The translations under genes were made by a program, and so were the position numbers. Shown piece after piece: positions 1-5,858 of a DNA stretch of 8,926 bases. Source of the stretch: Sediminibacterium ginsengisoli (GTDB taxonomy: Bacteria > Bacteroidota > Bacteroidia > Chitinophagales > Chitinophagaceae); assembly GCA_943324415.2 (NCBI GenBank), contig CALPLN020000075.1:1-8926 (forward strand), written 5' to 3'. Under the pieces are notes generated by a model. It made no database searches. It was not told where the DNA came from and worked only from the letters and a program-made list of their open reading frames with translations. Positions within the stretch are counted from its first letter, which is position 1; the number at the start of each line of letters is the position of its first letter.

Positions 1-98
1 AGCGGGGCTCTTCCTTCAGAAGAGTCAAATGTTTCACCAGACGTTAATTTACCGTGGTAATGCACTTGAATGGTATCCCCATTTTTTACTTGTTGCAT
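1..98 (-). CDS. FKBP-type peptidyl-prolyl cis-trans isomerase, partial (N-terminus only)
   Basis: Only the first 32 complete codons plus two bases lie in the window; the gene continues beyond base 1. Reading from the ATG at 98-96, the peptide has the FKBP start pattern: a short beta strand ending in VHYHGKL, then a Gly turn and TFDSSEGRAPL. Tyr14, Phe24 and Asp25 match the conserved Tyr, Phe and Asp of the FKBP ligand pocket (VHYTG and FDSS in human FKBP12). No signal peptide precedes the domain, so a cytoplasmic SlyD-like or small single-domain FKBP that assists protein folding is likely. A flap domain, His-rich tail or further domains cannot be judged because they would lie outside the window. 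The gene is divergent from fmt and has a perfect -7 box at 137-144 on its own strand. The family call is fairly safe; the subfamily is inference. Confidence 0.82.
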   Translation of the reverse strand, partial: MQQVKNGDTIQVHYHGKLTSGETFDSSEGRAP

Positions 99-136
99 AT
101 TGAATTTTTTAAATAAAGCACCTAGGGTGCAAAGGG

Positions 137-144
137 CAAAAGTA
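137..144 (-). promoter_or_regulatory. -7 promoter box for the FKBP gene
   Basis: On the minus strand this reads TACTTTTG, an exact match to the Bacteroidota sigma-A -7 consensus TAnnTTTG. Transcription would begin near 130, giving a leader of about 30 nt before the ATG at 98. No TTTG -33 element is visible at the usual 19-21 bp upstream, so the assignment rests on the -7 box and its position. Confidence 0.5.
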
Positions 145-156
145 CTAAATTCTAGT

Positions 157-164
157 TAACTTTG
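157..164 (+). promoter_or_regulatory. -7 promoter box for fmt, very close to the start codon
   Basis: TAACTTTG matches the Bacteroidota -7 consensus TAnnTTTG exactly. Its last base is only 4 nt before the fmt ATG at 169, so transcription would start at or next to the start codon and the mRNA would be leaderless or nearly so. No clear TTTG -33 element sits 19-21 bp upstream. The later in-frame Met (codon 10) lies inside the conserved FMGTP motif, so moving the start downstream does not explain the spacing. Confidence 0.5.
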
Positions 165-168
165 CACT

Positions 169-1092
169 ATGAATGCCAGTCCAAGAATCGTATTTATGGG
201 AACGCCAACTTTCGCAGTTGCCTCTTTAAAAGCCTTGTTAGATGCAAAAATGAACGTCGTAGGTGTTGTGACCGCCCCAGATAAGCCGGCAGGTAGAGGC
301 ATGCAATTACAACAAAGTGCAGTCAAGCAATTTGCATTGGAACATCATTTGCCTATCGCACAACCAGAGAAGTTAAAATCTCCCGAATTTTTTGAACAGA
401 TACAAGCATGGCAACCAGATCTTCAAATTGTGGTGGCATTTAGAATGTTACCAGAATCTATTTGGTCTTTCCCACCAATGGGTACACTGAATGTGCATGG
501 CTCATTATTACCCAAATATAGAGGTGCAGCCCCTATCAATTGGGCGATTATCAATGGCGAAAAAGAAACAGGTGTTACCACATTTAGGCTGCAACATGCC
601 ATCGACACAGGTGATATTTTATTACAAGAGCGTATTCCAATTACACCTAATATGACTGCAGGTGAATTACATGATATTATGATGGAAGTTGGGGCCCAAA
701 CCCTTGTTAGGACTTTGAAAGGTATGATGGACCAAACCATTCATGCGATAGCTCAAAAAGACGAACTCGCGAGCTTGCATGCACCAAAAATATTTACAAA
801 AGATTGTCAAATTGATTGGGAGCAACCAGTCGAGCAAATCCATAATTTAATTAGAGGACTTGCTCCTTTTCCTGGCGCATTCACTAAAGTGGATGGGAAA
901 ATGGTGAAATTATATAGCACTTCCATCCTTCATGAAAGTCCAAAAGAAATTAGTGGAAGTTTTGTAACGGACGGCAAAACCTATGCAAGATTTGCATGCA
1001 AGGATGGTTATATCGAATTAAGCGACATTCAATGGGAAGGAAAAAAGAGGATGCCCATTGCAGATTTTTTAAGAGGCTATAAAAAAGGATAG
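169..1092 (+). CDS. fmt: Methionyl-tRNA formyltransferase
   Basis: Fmt transfers a formyl group from 10-formyl-THF to the amino group of Met on initiator tRNA in the cytoplasm, producing fMet-tRNA for translation initiation. The 307-residue length is close to the usual 310-315. The N-terminal formyltransferase Rossmann domain (about 5-190) opens with RIVFMGTP and carries the signature SLLPKYRGAAPIN at 112-124. The catalytic trio Asn108, His110 and Asp146 (NVHGSLLP and IDTGDIL) is intact. The C-terminal tRNA-binding barrel (about 205-303) shows the family pattern from DWEQPVEQIHNLIRGL to PFPGAFT. The ATG is chosen because it sits just before the conserved first strand. The gene converges on the rhodanese-thioredoxin gene with two bases between the stop codons, so no intergenic terminator is possible. 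Identity is very secure. Confidence 0.97.
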   Translation: MNASPRIVFMGTPTFAVASLKALLDAKMNVVGVVTAPDKPAGRGMQLQQSAVKQFALEHHLPIAQPEKLKSPEFFEQIQAWQPDLQIVVAFRMLPESIWSFPPMGTLNVHGSLLPKYRGAAPINWAIINGEKETGVTTFRLQHAIDTGDILLQERIPITPNMTAGELHDIMMEVGAQTLVRTLKGMMDQTIHAIAQKDELASLHAPKIFTKDCQIDWEQPVEQIHNLIRGLAPFPGAFTKVDGKMVKLYSTSILHESPKEISGSFVTDGKTYARFACKDGYIELSDIQWEGKKRMPIADFLRGYKKG

Positions 1093-1094
1093 AC

Positions 1095-1817
1095 CTATAA
1101 AGTAAACGCTTTTTCGAAATCAGCTTGTGGGGTAACGCCTACTTTTCTCCAAACTTCTTTTCCATTTTTATATAAAATAAAAGTAGGAAGATCATCAGCC
1201 TTAACTGATTTCATCACATCTATATCTTGGCCTCCATCTACTGCTAAAAAATAAAATGGTTTGATTGGACTTTGTTTCAATGCATCCATTACAGGTTGCA
1301 TTTTTCTACAAGGAGGACACCAAATGGCACCAATATCCACTAACACATACTGATTGGATTGTATGATTTTTTCAAAATCTACCACACGCATTTGTACTGC
1401 GTTTCCTGTTCCTTCAACGGGCATTTGCTGCATACGCCAATTGCTCATGCCGCCTTCTAAATTCACAACTTGGTATCCTGCTTGCATTAAGGCTTCTTGT
1501 GCAGACGCACTGCGACCTCCCGACTGGCAGTAGATATACACCATTTTTGACTTATCTAAATGTTGGGTCCTGTTTTTAAATTCCTTAGGGTCCAACCAAT
1601 TGGCTTGTAACGCATTGGCAATATGACCTGACTGATATTCTGCAGCTGTACGCACATCTAAAATTTGCGCTCCAGATGCAGCAATCGCTTGACTAAATTT
1701 TGAAGCATTGATCGTTAATTCTATAGATGAATTGACTTTTGCTGTTGGATTGTTTTGAGCGCAACTCAATAAAGTAGTTGTTAGAAAAAACAAACTAGTA
1801 AAACATTTTAGTTTCAT
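1095..1817 (-). CDS. Rhodanese-thioredoxin fusion lipoprotein
   Basis: This 240-residue exported protein has two redox or sulfur-handling domains in series. Residues 1-19 form a lipoprotein signal with lipobox LLSC, Cys19 being the predicted lipidated residue. A rhodanese-like domain spans about 32-135: it has the LDVRTAAEYQSGHI motif and an active-site loop CQSGGR with Cys97, so a persulfide-carrying cysteine is present. A thioredoxin-fold domain (about 145-240) follows, with WCPPC (Cys167 and Cys170) and the cis-Pro in DLPTF (Pro211). Both active sites look intact. The likely location is the periplasmic face of a membrane, where it could reduce or exchange disulfides and persulfides; the actual substrate is unknown. 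It is the last gene of the minus-strand run, 19 nt after the DPBB gene. The start is fixed by the signal peptide. Domain calls are firm; the physiological role is not known. Confidence 0.9.
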   Translation of the reverse strand: MKLKCFTSLFFLTTTLLSCAQNNPTAKVNSSIELTINASKFSQAIAASGAQILDVRTAAEYQSGHIANALQANWLDPKEFKNRTQHLDKSKMVYIYCQSGGRSASAQEALMQAGYQVVNLEGGMSNWRMQQMPVEGTGNAVQMRVVDFEKIIQSNQYVLVDIGAIWCPPCRKMQPVMDALKQSPIKPFYFLAVDGGQDIDVMKSVKADDLPTFILYKNGKEVWRKVGVTPQADFEKAFTL

Positions 1818-1836
1818 ATTTTTTTTTGAAGCGTTT
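1818..1836 (-). promoter_or_regulatory. A-rich translation leader upstream of the rhodanese-thioredoxin gene
   Basis: On the minus strand the 19-nt gap contains nine consecutive A residues (1827-1819) directly before the ATG region, and no GGAGG-like sequence. Bacteroidota commonly initiate translation with A-rich upstream sequence instead of a strong Shine-Dalgarno site, so this probably acts as the initiation region. It also supports cotranscription with the preceding DPBB gene. Confidence 0.4.
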
Positions 1837-2529
1837 CTAATACATTACAGACACTTGAAAGGTCTTGTTGGTCACACCCAAGATCGCAGCAGCTGCATCA
1901 TTTAGTCGATACTGTATGGCATTGCCCATTTCAGGAAGTGCATTGATGACTTTGGCACATATACTTTTGAAGTCAGAAGTCGTAATTCTTACGATTGTTC
2001 CTACCGGTAATTCATTGGTTAGAATATAAAATTTATTGTCCTGCCACCCACTCATGCTTTTGAACACCGCAGCGGTTCCATTTAAAGTTTGAAAAGTTGC
2101 TGCTTTCTTTTGGCTTGAGAAAAAACTTGCGAAATATCCTTCATTTGCGACTTGACTTACTTGCACCAGATTCGTTTTCTGCACACTATCTTTAATCCTA
2201 GATTGCTCTTTGTTTTGTGCAATCATTTCCCACTGAGCAGTTCTAACAACTGGCGCTACACGAACGGTCGATTTCTTAGATCTAGCACTCTTTTTTTTCC
2301 CTTTTGGATATTTTCTTGAACTAGATTTCTTCTTAGTGCCTTTTTTTGATTTAGAAGATTTACTAACCACCTTCTTTTTGCCAGTCGTTTTTTTTGTCGT
2401 CTGACCCTTTTTGGTCGCAGATCTAGCCTTTGCACCGATGGCATCCGATTGGCTAAATAGACCAAAAGCTAGAATCAAGTATAAAATTAGCTGCTTCAAG
2501 GAGGACAAATTTACAAAATCTAATTGCAA
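1837..2529 (-). CDS. Secreted Lys-rich protein with RlpA-like double-psi beta-barrel domain
   Basis: The ORF has no ATG start: the first possible start is TTG at 2529, with further in-frame TTG codons at 8 (2508) and 11 (2499). Starting at codon 11 gives a tidy signal peptide (Lys, then a hydrophobic stretch to Ala30), and I favour it. Residues about 34-90 are extremely basic and low in complexity, with roughly 26 Lys or Arg in 57 positions mixed with Ser and Thr. After a polar linker, residues about 148-230 resemble the DPBB fold of Bacteroidota RlpA-like proteins: NGTAAVF, SGWQDNKFY, LPVGTIVRI, then RLNDAAAAILGV and a final strand. The canonical RlpA motif around NDRGPF is absent, replaced by NALPEMGN, so lytic transglycosylase activity should not be assumed. 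A cell-wall or polyanion-binding envelope protein is the best guess. The family call is from memory of similar proteins. Confidence 0.68.
   Translation of the reverse strand: MQLDFVNLSSLKQLILYLILAFGLFSQSDAIGAKARSATKKGQTTKKTTGKKKVVSKSSKSKKGTKKKSSSRKYPKGKKKSARSKKSTVRVAPVVRTAQWEMIAQNKEQSRIKDSVQKTNLVQVSQVANEGYFASFFSSQKKAATFQTLNGTAAVFKSMSGWQDNKFYILTNELPVGTIVRITTSDFKSICAKVINALPEMGNAIQYRLNDAAAAILGVTNKTFQVSVMY
2506..2513 (-). promoter_or_regulatory. Candidate -7 box inside the 5' end of the DPBB ORF
   Basis: The minus strand reads TAAATTTG, an exact TAnnTTTG match. It lies within the longest form of the DPBB ORF and 6 nt before the TTG at 2499. If used, translation must begin at that later TTG, on an almost leaderless mRNA, which agrees with the better signal peptide from that start. 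No correctly spaced -33 TTTG is visible, and AT-rich DNA produces such matches by chance. Confidence 0.33.
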
Positions 2530-2576
2530 AAAAAGATATAAAATTATTTATTAAATTATTATACTATATATAAAAC

Positions 2577-3938
2577 TTAGTAATTCAATATTCTCCAAGA
2601 ATTTGGGTAATAATTATTTAATCGATTGGGGAGTATTTTGACCCATCCTAATCGACAATTCATATAACTAATGCTATGCCACCCCTTTGGGCCATTCAAT
2701 TGAAAATCGGCTCTTCTTAAAAATTGTAAAGCATCTGATAGCTCAACCGAAATATCGGGATAGGGCATTGTAGACCATTGACTCATCGCTAAATCATGGG
2801 CAGGAACCAGATCCACCCCTTTTAGTGCGCCTATCCTCATTCCCATTTTCTTTACATAGAGCTTCGCCCTGATCGTTTGCAAGTCGGAATAACAATGTTC
2901 TTGCAAGGCGATTATTTCATCTTGATGCTGAATACAAATCAACTGCTCAGGCAATCGATAACTTGTTTCTAAATTAGCTAGCTCTTTTTTGGATAAGGTA
3001 GCAAACTGAAAAGGCGTTGAAAATTGACTTATATACTCCGCTTTTTGTTTTTGAAAAACAGCAATAAAAAATCCTTCCCCTTTTATTTTATCTGGATAAA
3101 ATCTGAATCCTTGAGCTTGATGTTTTGGGCTTATTGTGGTCACAATCTGTGTCAATGATGGAACTTGAATCGTAACCGATTGCATCCCATCCATTGATGC
3201 AATAAAATCCATGATCTTTTCATCTTCCTCAAATGAATAAGAACATGTAGAATAGATATAATAGCCTCCATCTTGCAAGGCAGCAATACTTTCTTCTATA
3301 ATACGCTCCTGCCTTTGACTACAATGCAACACATTCTCTTCACTCCATTCCTGTATTGCTTGCGGATCTTTTCTGAATAATCCACTTCCGCTACAGGGAG
3401 CATCTGCAATGATGAAATCAAAAAAATTAGGCAATGCTTTAAAGTGACTTGGGTCATTTTGCGTAACTACAATTCGATCACTCCCCCAGCGAATACAATT
3501 CTCTTCTAGTATGGCATTTCTTGATTTGATTGTTTCGTTTGCAACTACTAATCCGTTTTTAAAATAATTGGCTAACAATGTCGTCTTGCCACCTGGTGCA
3601 GCACAAAGGTCCAACACTTTATAATATTTTTCCGTATCTGCTAATTGGCTAATGATGGTGTGCAAAAACATACTACTTGCTTCTTGCACATAATAAGCAC
3701 CAGCATGCCACAATGGATCCACTACAAAACTTGGCCGACCACTTAAATAATATCCTTGTGAACACCAGTCAATTGGCGTCATCTTATTCATAAAGGGATG
3801 AGTTGCAAGATCGAATGATTTAAGTTGATTCAATCGGACAGCTGTAAAATCTGCAGGGACTTGATGCGTCTTAACAAATGACTCTTTGTTAAATCCTGGC
3901 AGGCCTTCTAATGATGTTATGAATTTTTCTGGTAACAA
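2577..3938 (-). CDS. RsmF-like rRNA (cytosine-C5) methyltransferase, NOL1/NOP2/Sun family
   Basis: SAM-dependent methylation of carbon 5 of a cytosine in rRNA is the expected activity. The 453-residue protein has an N-terminal segment with the RsmF pattern (LPGF, then WCSQGYYLSGRPSF and GAYYVQEASSMF, about 59-91). The Rossmann core follows: motif I DLCAAPGGK at 110-118, motif IV DAPCSG with Cys182, and motif VI STCSYSFEEDE with Cys232. In this family the motif VI Cys attacks C6 of cytosine and the motif IV Cys helps release the product; both are present. The C-terminal region (about 385-453, ending NRLNNYYPNSWRI) matches the PUA-like RNA-binding part of RsmF-type enzymes. The start is TTG at 3938, the only standard start codon after the in-frame TAA at 3948-3950, and 9 nt from the preceding gene's stop, so coupled translation is likely. 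Family is secure; the exact target nucleotide is not. Confidence 0.92.
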   Translation of the reverse strand: MLPEKFITSLEGLPGFNKESFVKTHQVPADFTAVRLNQLKSFDLATHPFMNKMTPIDWCSQGYYLSGRPSFVVDPLWHAGAYYVQEASSMFLHTIISQLADTEKYYKVLDLCAAPGGKTTLLANYFKNGLVVANETIKSRNAILEENCIRWGSDRIVVTQNDPSHFKALPNFFDFIIADAPCSGSGLFRKDPQAIQEWSEENVLHCSQRQERIIEESIAALQDGGYYIYSTCSYSFEEDEKIMDFIASMDGMQSVTIQVPSLTQIVTTISPKHQAQGFRFYPDKIKGEGFFIAVFQKQKAEYISQFSTPFQFATLSKKELANLETSYRLPEQLICIQHQDEIIALQEHCYSDLQTIRAKLYVKKMGMRIGALKGVDLVPAHDLAMSQWSTMPYPDISVELSDALQFLRRADFQLNGPKGWHSISYMNCRLGWVKILPNRLNNYYPNSWRILNY

Positions 3939-3947
3939 TGAATGGTA

Positions 3948-4526
3948 TTAATAACGTATGATAAAATGTTCTTGCTCTATTTGTTCTTCTCTGCAAAACA
4001 GGATCCCAATATTAAACAAATCAATTGTCAATCTAACATTTGCGTGTTGCTTTAATGCATTCCAAGCAGCTTCCATATTCGAATCAGTATGAATCCCGTG
4101 CAGTATCATCCAAGAATTAGCATGCATTTTATCTAATAACATTGTGGCGTTGTCAAGTATCGCAGCTTTGGGTAAACCTTCCGCTATAAATGCCATATCA
4201 ACTGATTCATTATTTATGGACTCCTCCATTTGCTTTTTGCTTCCACTCACAGAAATGACGGATGGATTGAATTTTTGCACGAATCGCGCAATGAGCAGTT
4301 TTATTTTTAGAGGTAAGGGAAACACAGTTGCGCGTTCCATCTGACTTAAGATTTTTTTTACTTGAGGGTTTTTTTTGTCAATTTCCGCCATTGTGCTTGT
4401 TGCATTCAGCTGTTCTTGAATGAGTTTAAACACAAAAGGGGAATGAATTCCATGTCCCTTTGAATTGGCCGCTACAAAATAATATTGAAGGTATTTAAGT
4501 AAAATGATTGGAGTAGAATAACGCAT
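3948..4526 (-). CDS. Shortened, probably inactive class I methyltransferase-like protein
   Basis: The 192-residue protein keeps both ends of a Bacteroidota class I SAM-dependent methyltransferase-like family whose members, as I recall them, are about 255-270 residues. The N-terminus has KYLQYYFVAANSKGHGIHSPFVF (positions 11-33, with HSPFVF at 28-33). The C-terminus has MEAAWNALK, then LTIDLFNIGILFCREE and a terminal HFIIRY. The middle is short: the Gly-rich SAM motif (usually like GTSLGI) has no counterpart beyond ISVSGSK at 91-97. The acidic FxDGNHR-type segment has become FIAEGL (113-118), and the usual FDDIHW has become ILHGIH (141-146). Catalysis therefore seems lost, yet the reading frame is open and the ends are well kept. 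Its ATG directly follows the folA stop (TAAATG), so it is probably translated by coupling. Comparison with the family is from memory; the function is unknown, and a structural or regulatory role is possible. Confidence 0.62.
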   Translation of the reverse strand: MRYSTPIILLKYLQYYFVAANSKGHGIHSPFVFKLIQEQLNATSTMAEIDKKNPQVKKILSQMERATVFPLPLKIKLLIARFVQKFNPSVISVSGSKKQMEESINNESVDMAFIAEGLPKAAILDNATMLLDKMHANSWMILHGIHTDSNMEAAWNALKQHANVRLTIDLFNIGILFCREEQIEQEHFIIRY

Positions 4527-4529
4527 TTA
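4524..4529 (-). promoter_or_regulatory. Abutting stop-start (TAAATG) joining folA to the methyltransferase-like gene
   Basis: On the minus strand the folA stop TAA (4529-4527) is followed without a gap by the next ATG (4526-4524). Terminating ribosomes could reinitiate here, so the downstream gene is likely expressed in step with folA. Confidence 0.7.
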
Positions 4530-5018
4530 TTTTCTTTTCCAACATTCAAAATCAAAATCATAGGGATGTTTTGCATCTGCGATATTTGGATAACTATACG
4601 CTAACTCCCATTGATCATCCATGACAGGGAATAAGGTATCTCCATCAATCTGCGTATGCACCCTAGTCATATAAATTGTATCCGCAATAGACATTGCCTC
4701 TTGATAAATCTGCCCACCACCAATGACAAACACTTCGGCATATTGCTCACGTTCTGCTAATTGTATTGCCTCAGAAATAGAACCAACTACTTCTGTTTGA
4801 TCGTAATGAAGCCCTTCTTGCTTGGTTAAAATAATATTCAATCTTCCCGGCAAAACACGTTTACCCAAAGATTCAAAAGTCTTCCTGCCCATAATCACAG
4901 GCATCGCCCATGTGGTGTCTTTAAAGAATTTCATATCCTTAGGGAGATGCCAAAGCAATTGATTGTCTTTGCCAATCATGTGGTTATCGGATGCGGCTAC
5001 AACTAAGGATACTTTCAT
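4527..5018 (-). CDS. folA: Dihydrofolate reductase
   Basis: FolA reduces 7,8-dihydrofolate to tetrahydrofolate with NADPH in the cytoplasm, and is the target of trimethoprim-type inhibitors. At 163 residues it has standard bacterial length. The opening strand VSLVVAASDNHMIGKDNQLLWHLPKD contains the flexible Met loop and the substrate-binding WHLPKD, with Asp28 matching the catalytic Asp27 of E. coli. The NADPH-binding segments MGRKTFESLG (43-52) and VIGGGQIYQ (98-106) are intact, as is YMTRVH (116-121). The gene starts 10 nt after thyA ends, and its stop codon directly abuts the next start, so it sits within an operon. Pairing with thyA is functional because ThyA produces the dihydrofolate that FolA recycles. 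Nothing suggests an altered active site. Identity is very secure. Confidence 0.97.
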   Translation of the reverse strand: MKVSLVVAASDNHMIGKDNQLLWHLPKDMKFFKDTTWAMPVIMGRKTFESLGKRVLPGRLNIILTKQEGLHYDQTEVVGSISEAIQLAEREQYAEVFVIGGGQIYQEAMSIADTIYMTRVHTQIDGDTLFPVMDDQWELAYSYPNIADAKHPYDFDFECWKRK

Positions 5019-5028
5019 AGATAATGGA

Positions 5029-5823
5029 TTATACCGCCACTGGTGCTTTAATACCAGGATGACATTCGTAATTTTCTAAAGTGAAATCTTCATACTGAAA
5101 AGCGAAAATGTCTTTAACAGCTGGATTAATTTTCATCGTTGGAAGCGGGAATGGTGTTCTACTTAATTGTAATGTAGCTTGCTCCATATGATTGTTATAT
5201 AAATGCACGTCACCAAAGCTATGTACAAAATCACCGTATTGTAAATCACAAACCTGCGCAATCATCATCGTTAATAATGCATAAGAGGCGATATTAAAAG
5301 GCACTCCTAAAAACACATCTGCACTTCTTTGGTAAAGTTGACAACTTAATTTGCCATCTGCCACATAAAACTGAAATAAATTATGACAAGGCATCAAGGC
5401 CATTTTAGACAAGTCCCCCACATTCCAGGCACTTACAATTAATCTTCTGCTATCTGGTGTTTTTTTGATTTGCTCAATCAATTCTGAAATCTGATCAATC
5501 ACAACCCCATTGGGCGCTTCCCAACTTCTCCATTGCTTACCATAGACCGGACCTAGATCCCCGTTTTCGTCAGCCCATTCATCCCAAATACGAACACCAT
5601 GGTCTTTTAAATATTGGATATTCGTATCCCCTTTTAAAAACCAAAGTAATTCGTGGACAATACTTTTTAAATGCAATTTCTTTGTGGTGACTAAAGGAAA
5701 TCCTTCGGCTAAATTAAAACGCATTTGATAGCCAAAACAGCTTTTGGTACCTGTACCAGTACGATCTGTTTTTTCTGTCCCATGATCAATAATATGTTGG
5801 ACTAATTGTAGATATTGTTGCAT
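5029..5823 (-). CDS. thyA: Thymidylate synthase (folate-dependent, ThyA type)
   Basis: ThyA methylates dUMP to dTMP, using 5,10-methylene-THF as both carbon donor and reductant and releasing dihydrofolate. The protein has 264 residues, the same length as the E. coli enzyme. Key residues are all visible: Arg21 in DRTGTGT, Glu58, Trp80 in RIWDEWA, the dUMP phosphate-binding SRR (125-127), catalytic Cys146 in MPCHNLFQFYV, Arg166 and Asp169 in QRSADVFLGVPFNI, Asn177, and His207 with Tyr209 in DVHLYNNH. The C-terminus ends KAPVAV, matching the KAPVAI tail that closes over the active site. It follows proline dehydrogenase by 35 nt and precedes folA by 10 nt on the same strand. No clear promoter of its own is seen in the 35-nt gap. 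Identity is very secure. Confidence 0.98.
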   Translation of the reverse strand: MQQYLQLVQHIIDHGTEKTDRTGTGTKSCFGYQMRFNLAEGFPLVTTKKLHLKSIVHELLWFLKGDTNIQYLKDHGVRIWDEWADENGDLGPVYGKQWRSWEAPNGVVIDQISELIEQIKKTPDSRRLIVSAWNVGDLSKMALMPCHNLFQFYVADGKLSCQLYQRSADVFLGVPFNIASYALLTMMIAQVCDLQYGDFVHSFGDVHLYNNHMEQATLQLSRTPFPLPTMKINPAVKDIFAFQYEDFTLENYECHPGIKAPVAV

Positions 5824-5858
5824 GCTGCAATTTACAACAAGAGGGCTAATTTAGTGGA

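Larger units (their letters stand above)
127..167. repeat. 8-bp inverted repeat between the FKBP gene and fmt
   Basis: GTGCAAAG at 127-134 and its exact reverse complement CTTTGCAC at 160-167 are separated by 25 bp. The right arm overlaps the 3' half of the fmt -7 box. The left arm lies just downstream of the FKBP -7 box, near its expected transcription start. A regulator binding both arms could affect both divergent genes. The arms are short and could occur by chance, and no matching regulator is seen in the window. Confidence 0.35.

Noticed and set aside
423..740. Minus-strand open frame inside fmt
   Set aside because: Antisense shadow of a fully convincing fmt coding region; no recognisable motif.
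2256..2465. Second minus-strand frame of 69 codons rich in Arg and Lys
   Set aside because: It is the shifted frame of the Lys-rich tract of the DPBB gene. A-rich Lys codons give Arg/Lys-rich shadows in other frames.
2530..2576. Very AT-rich gap after the rRNA methyltransferase gene, considered as a terminator or replication feature
   Set aside because: Only short A/T palindromes are present, with no GC stem followed by a T-run and no repeated origin-type boxes. It looks like ordinary AT-rich spacer or promoter DNA.
4144..4344. Plus-strand open frame opposite the methyltransferase-like gene, considered because that gene looks degenerate
   Set aside because: The minus-strand frame has recognisable family ends and abuts folA; the plus-strand peptide shows no motif or start signal.
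3948..4526. The methyltransferase-like gene as a frameshifted pseudogene
   Set aside because: Both conserved ends are in the same frame with no internal stop, so a frameshift does not explain the missing middle. An in-frame deletion or a distinct short family fits better.
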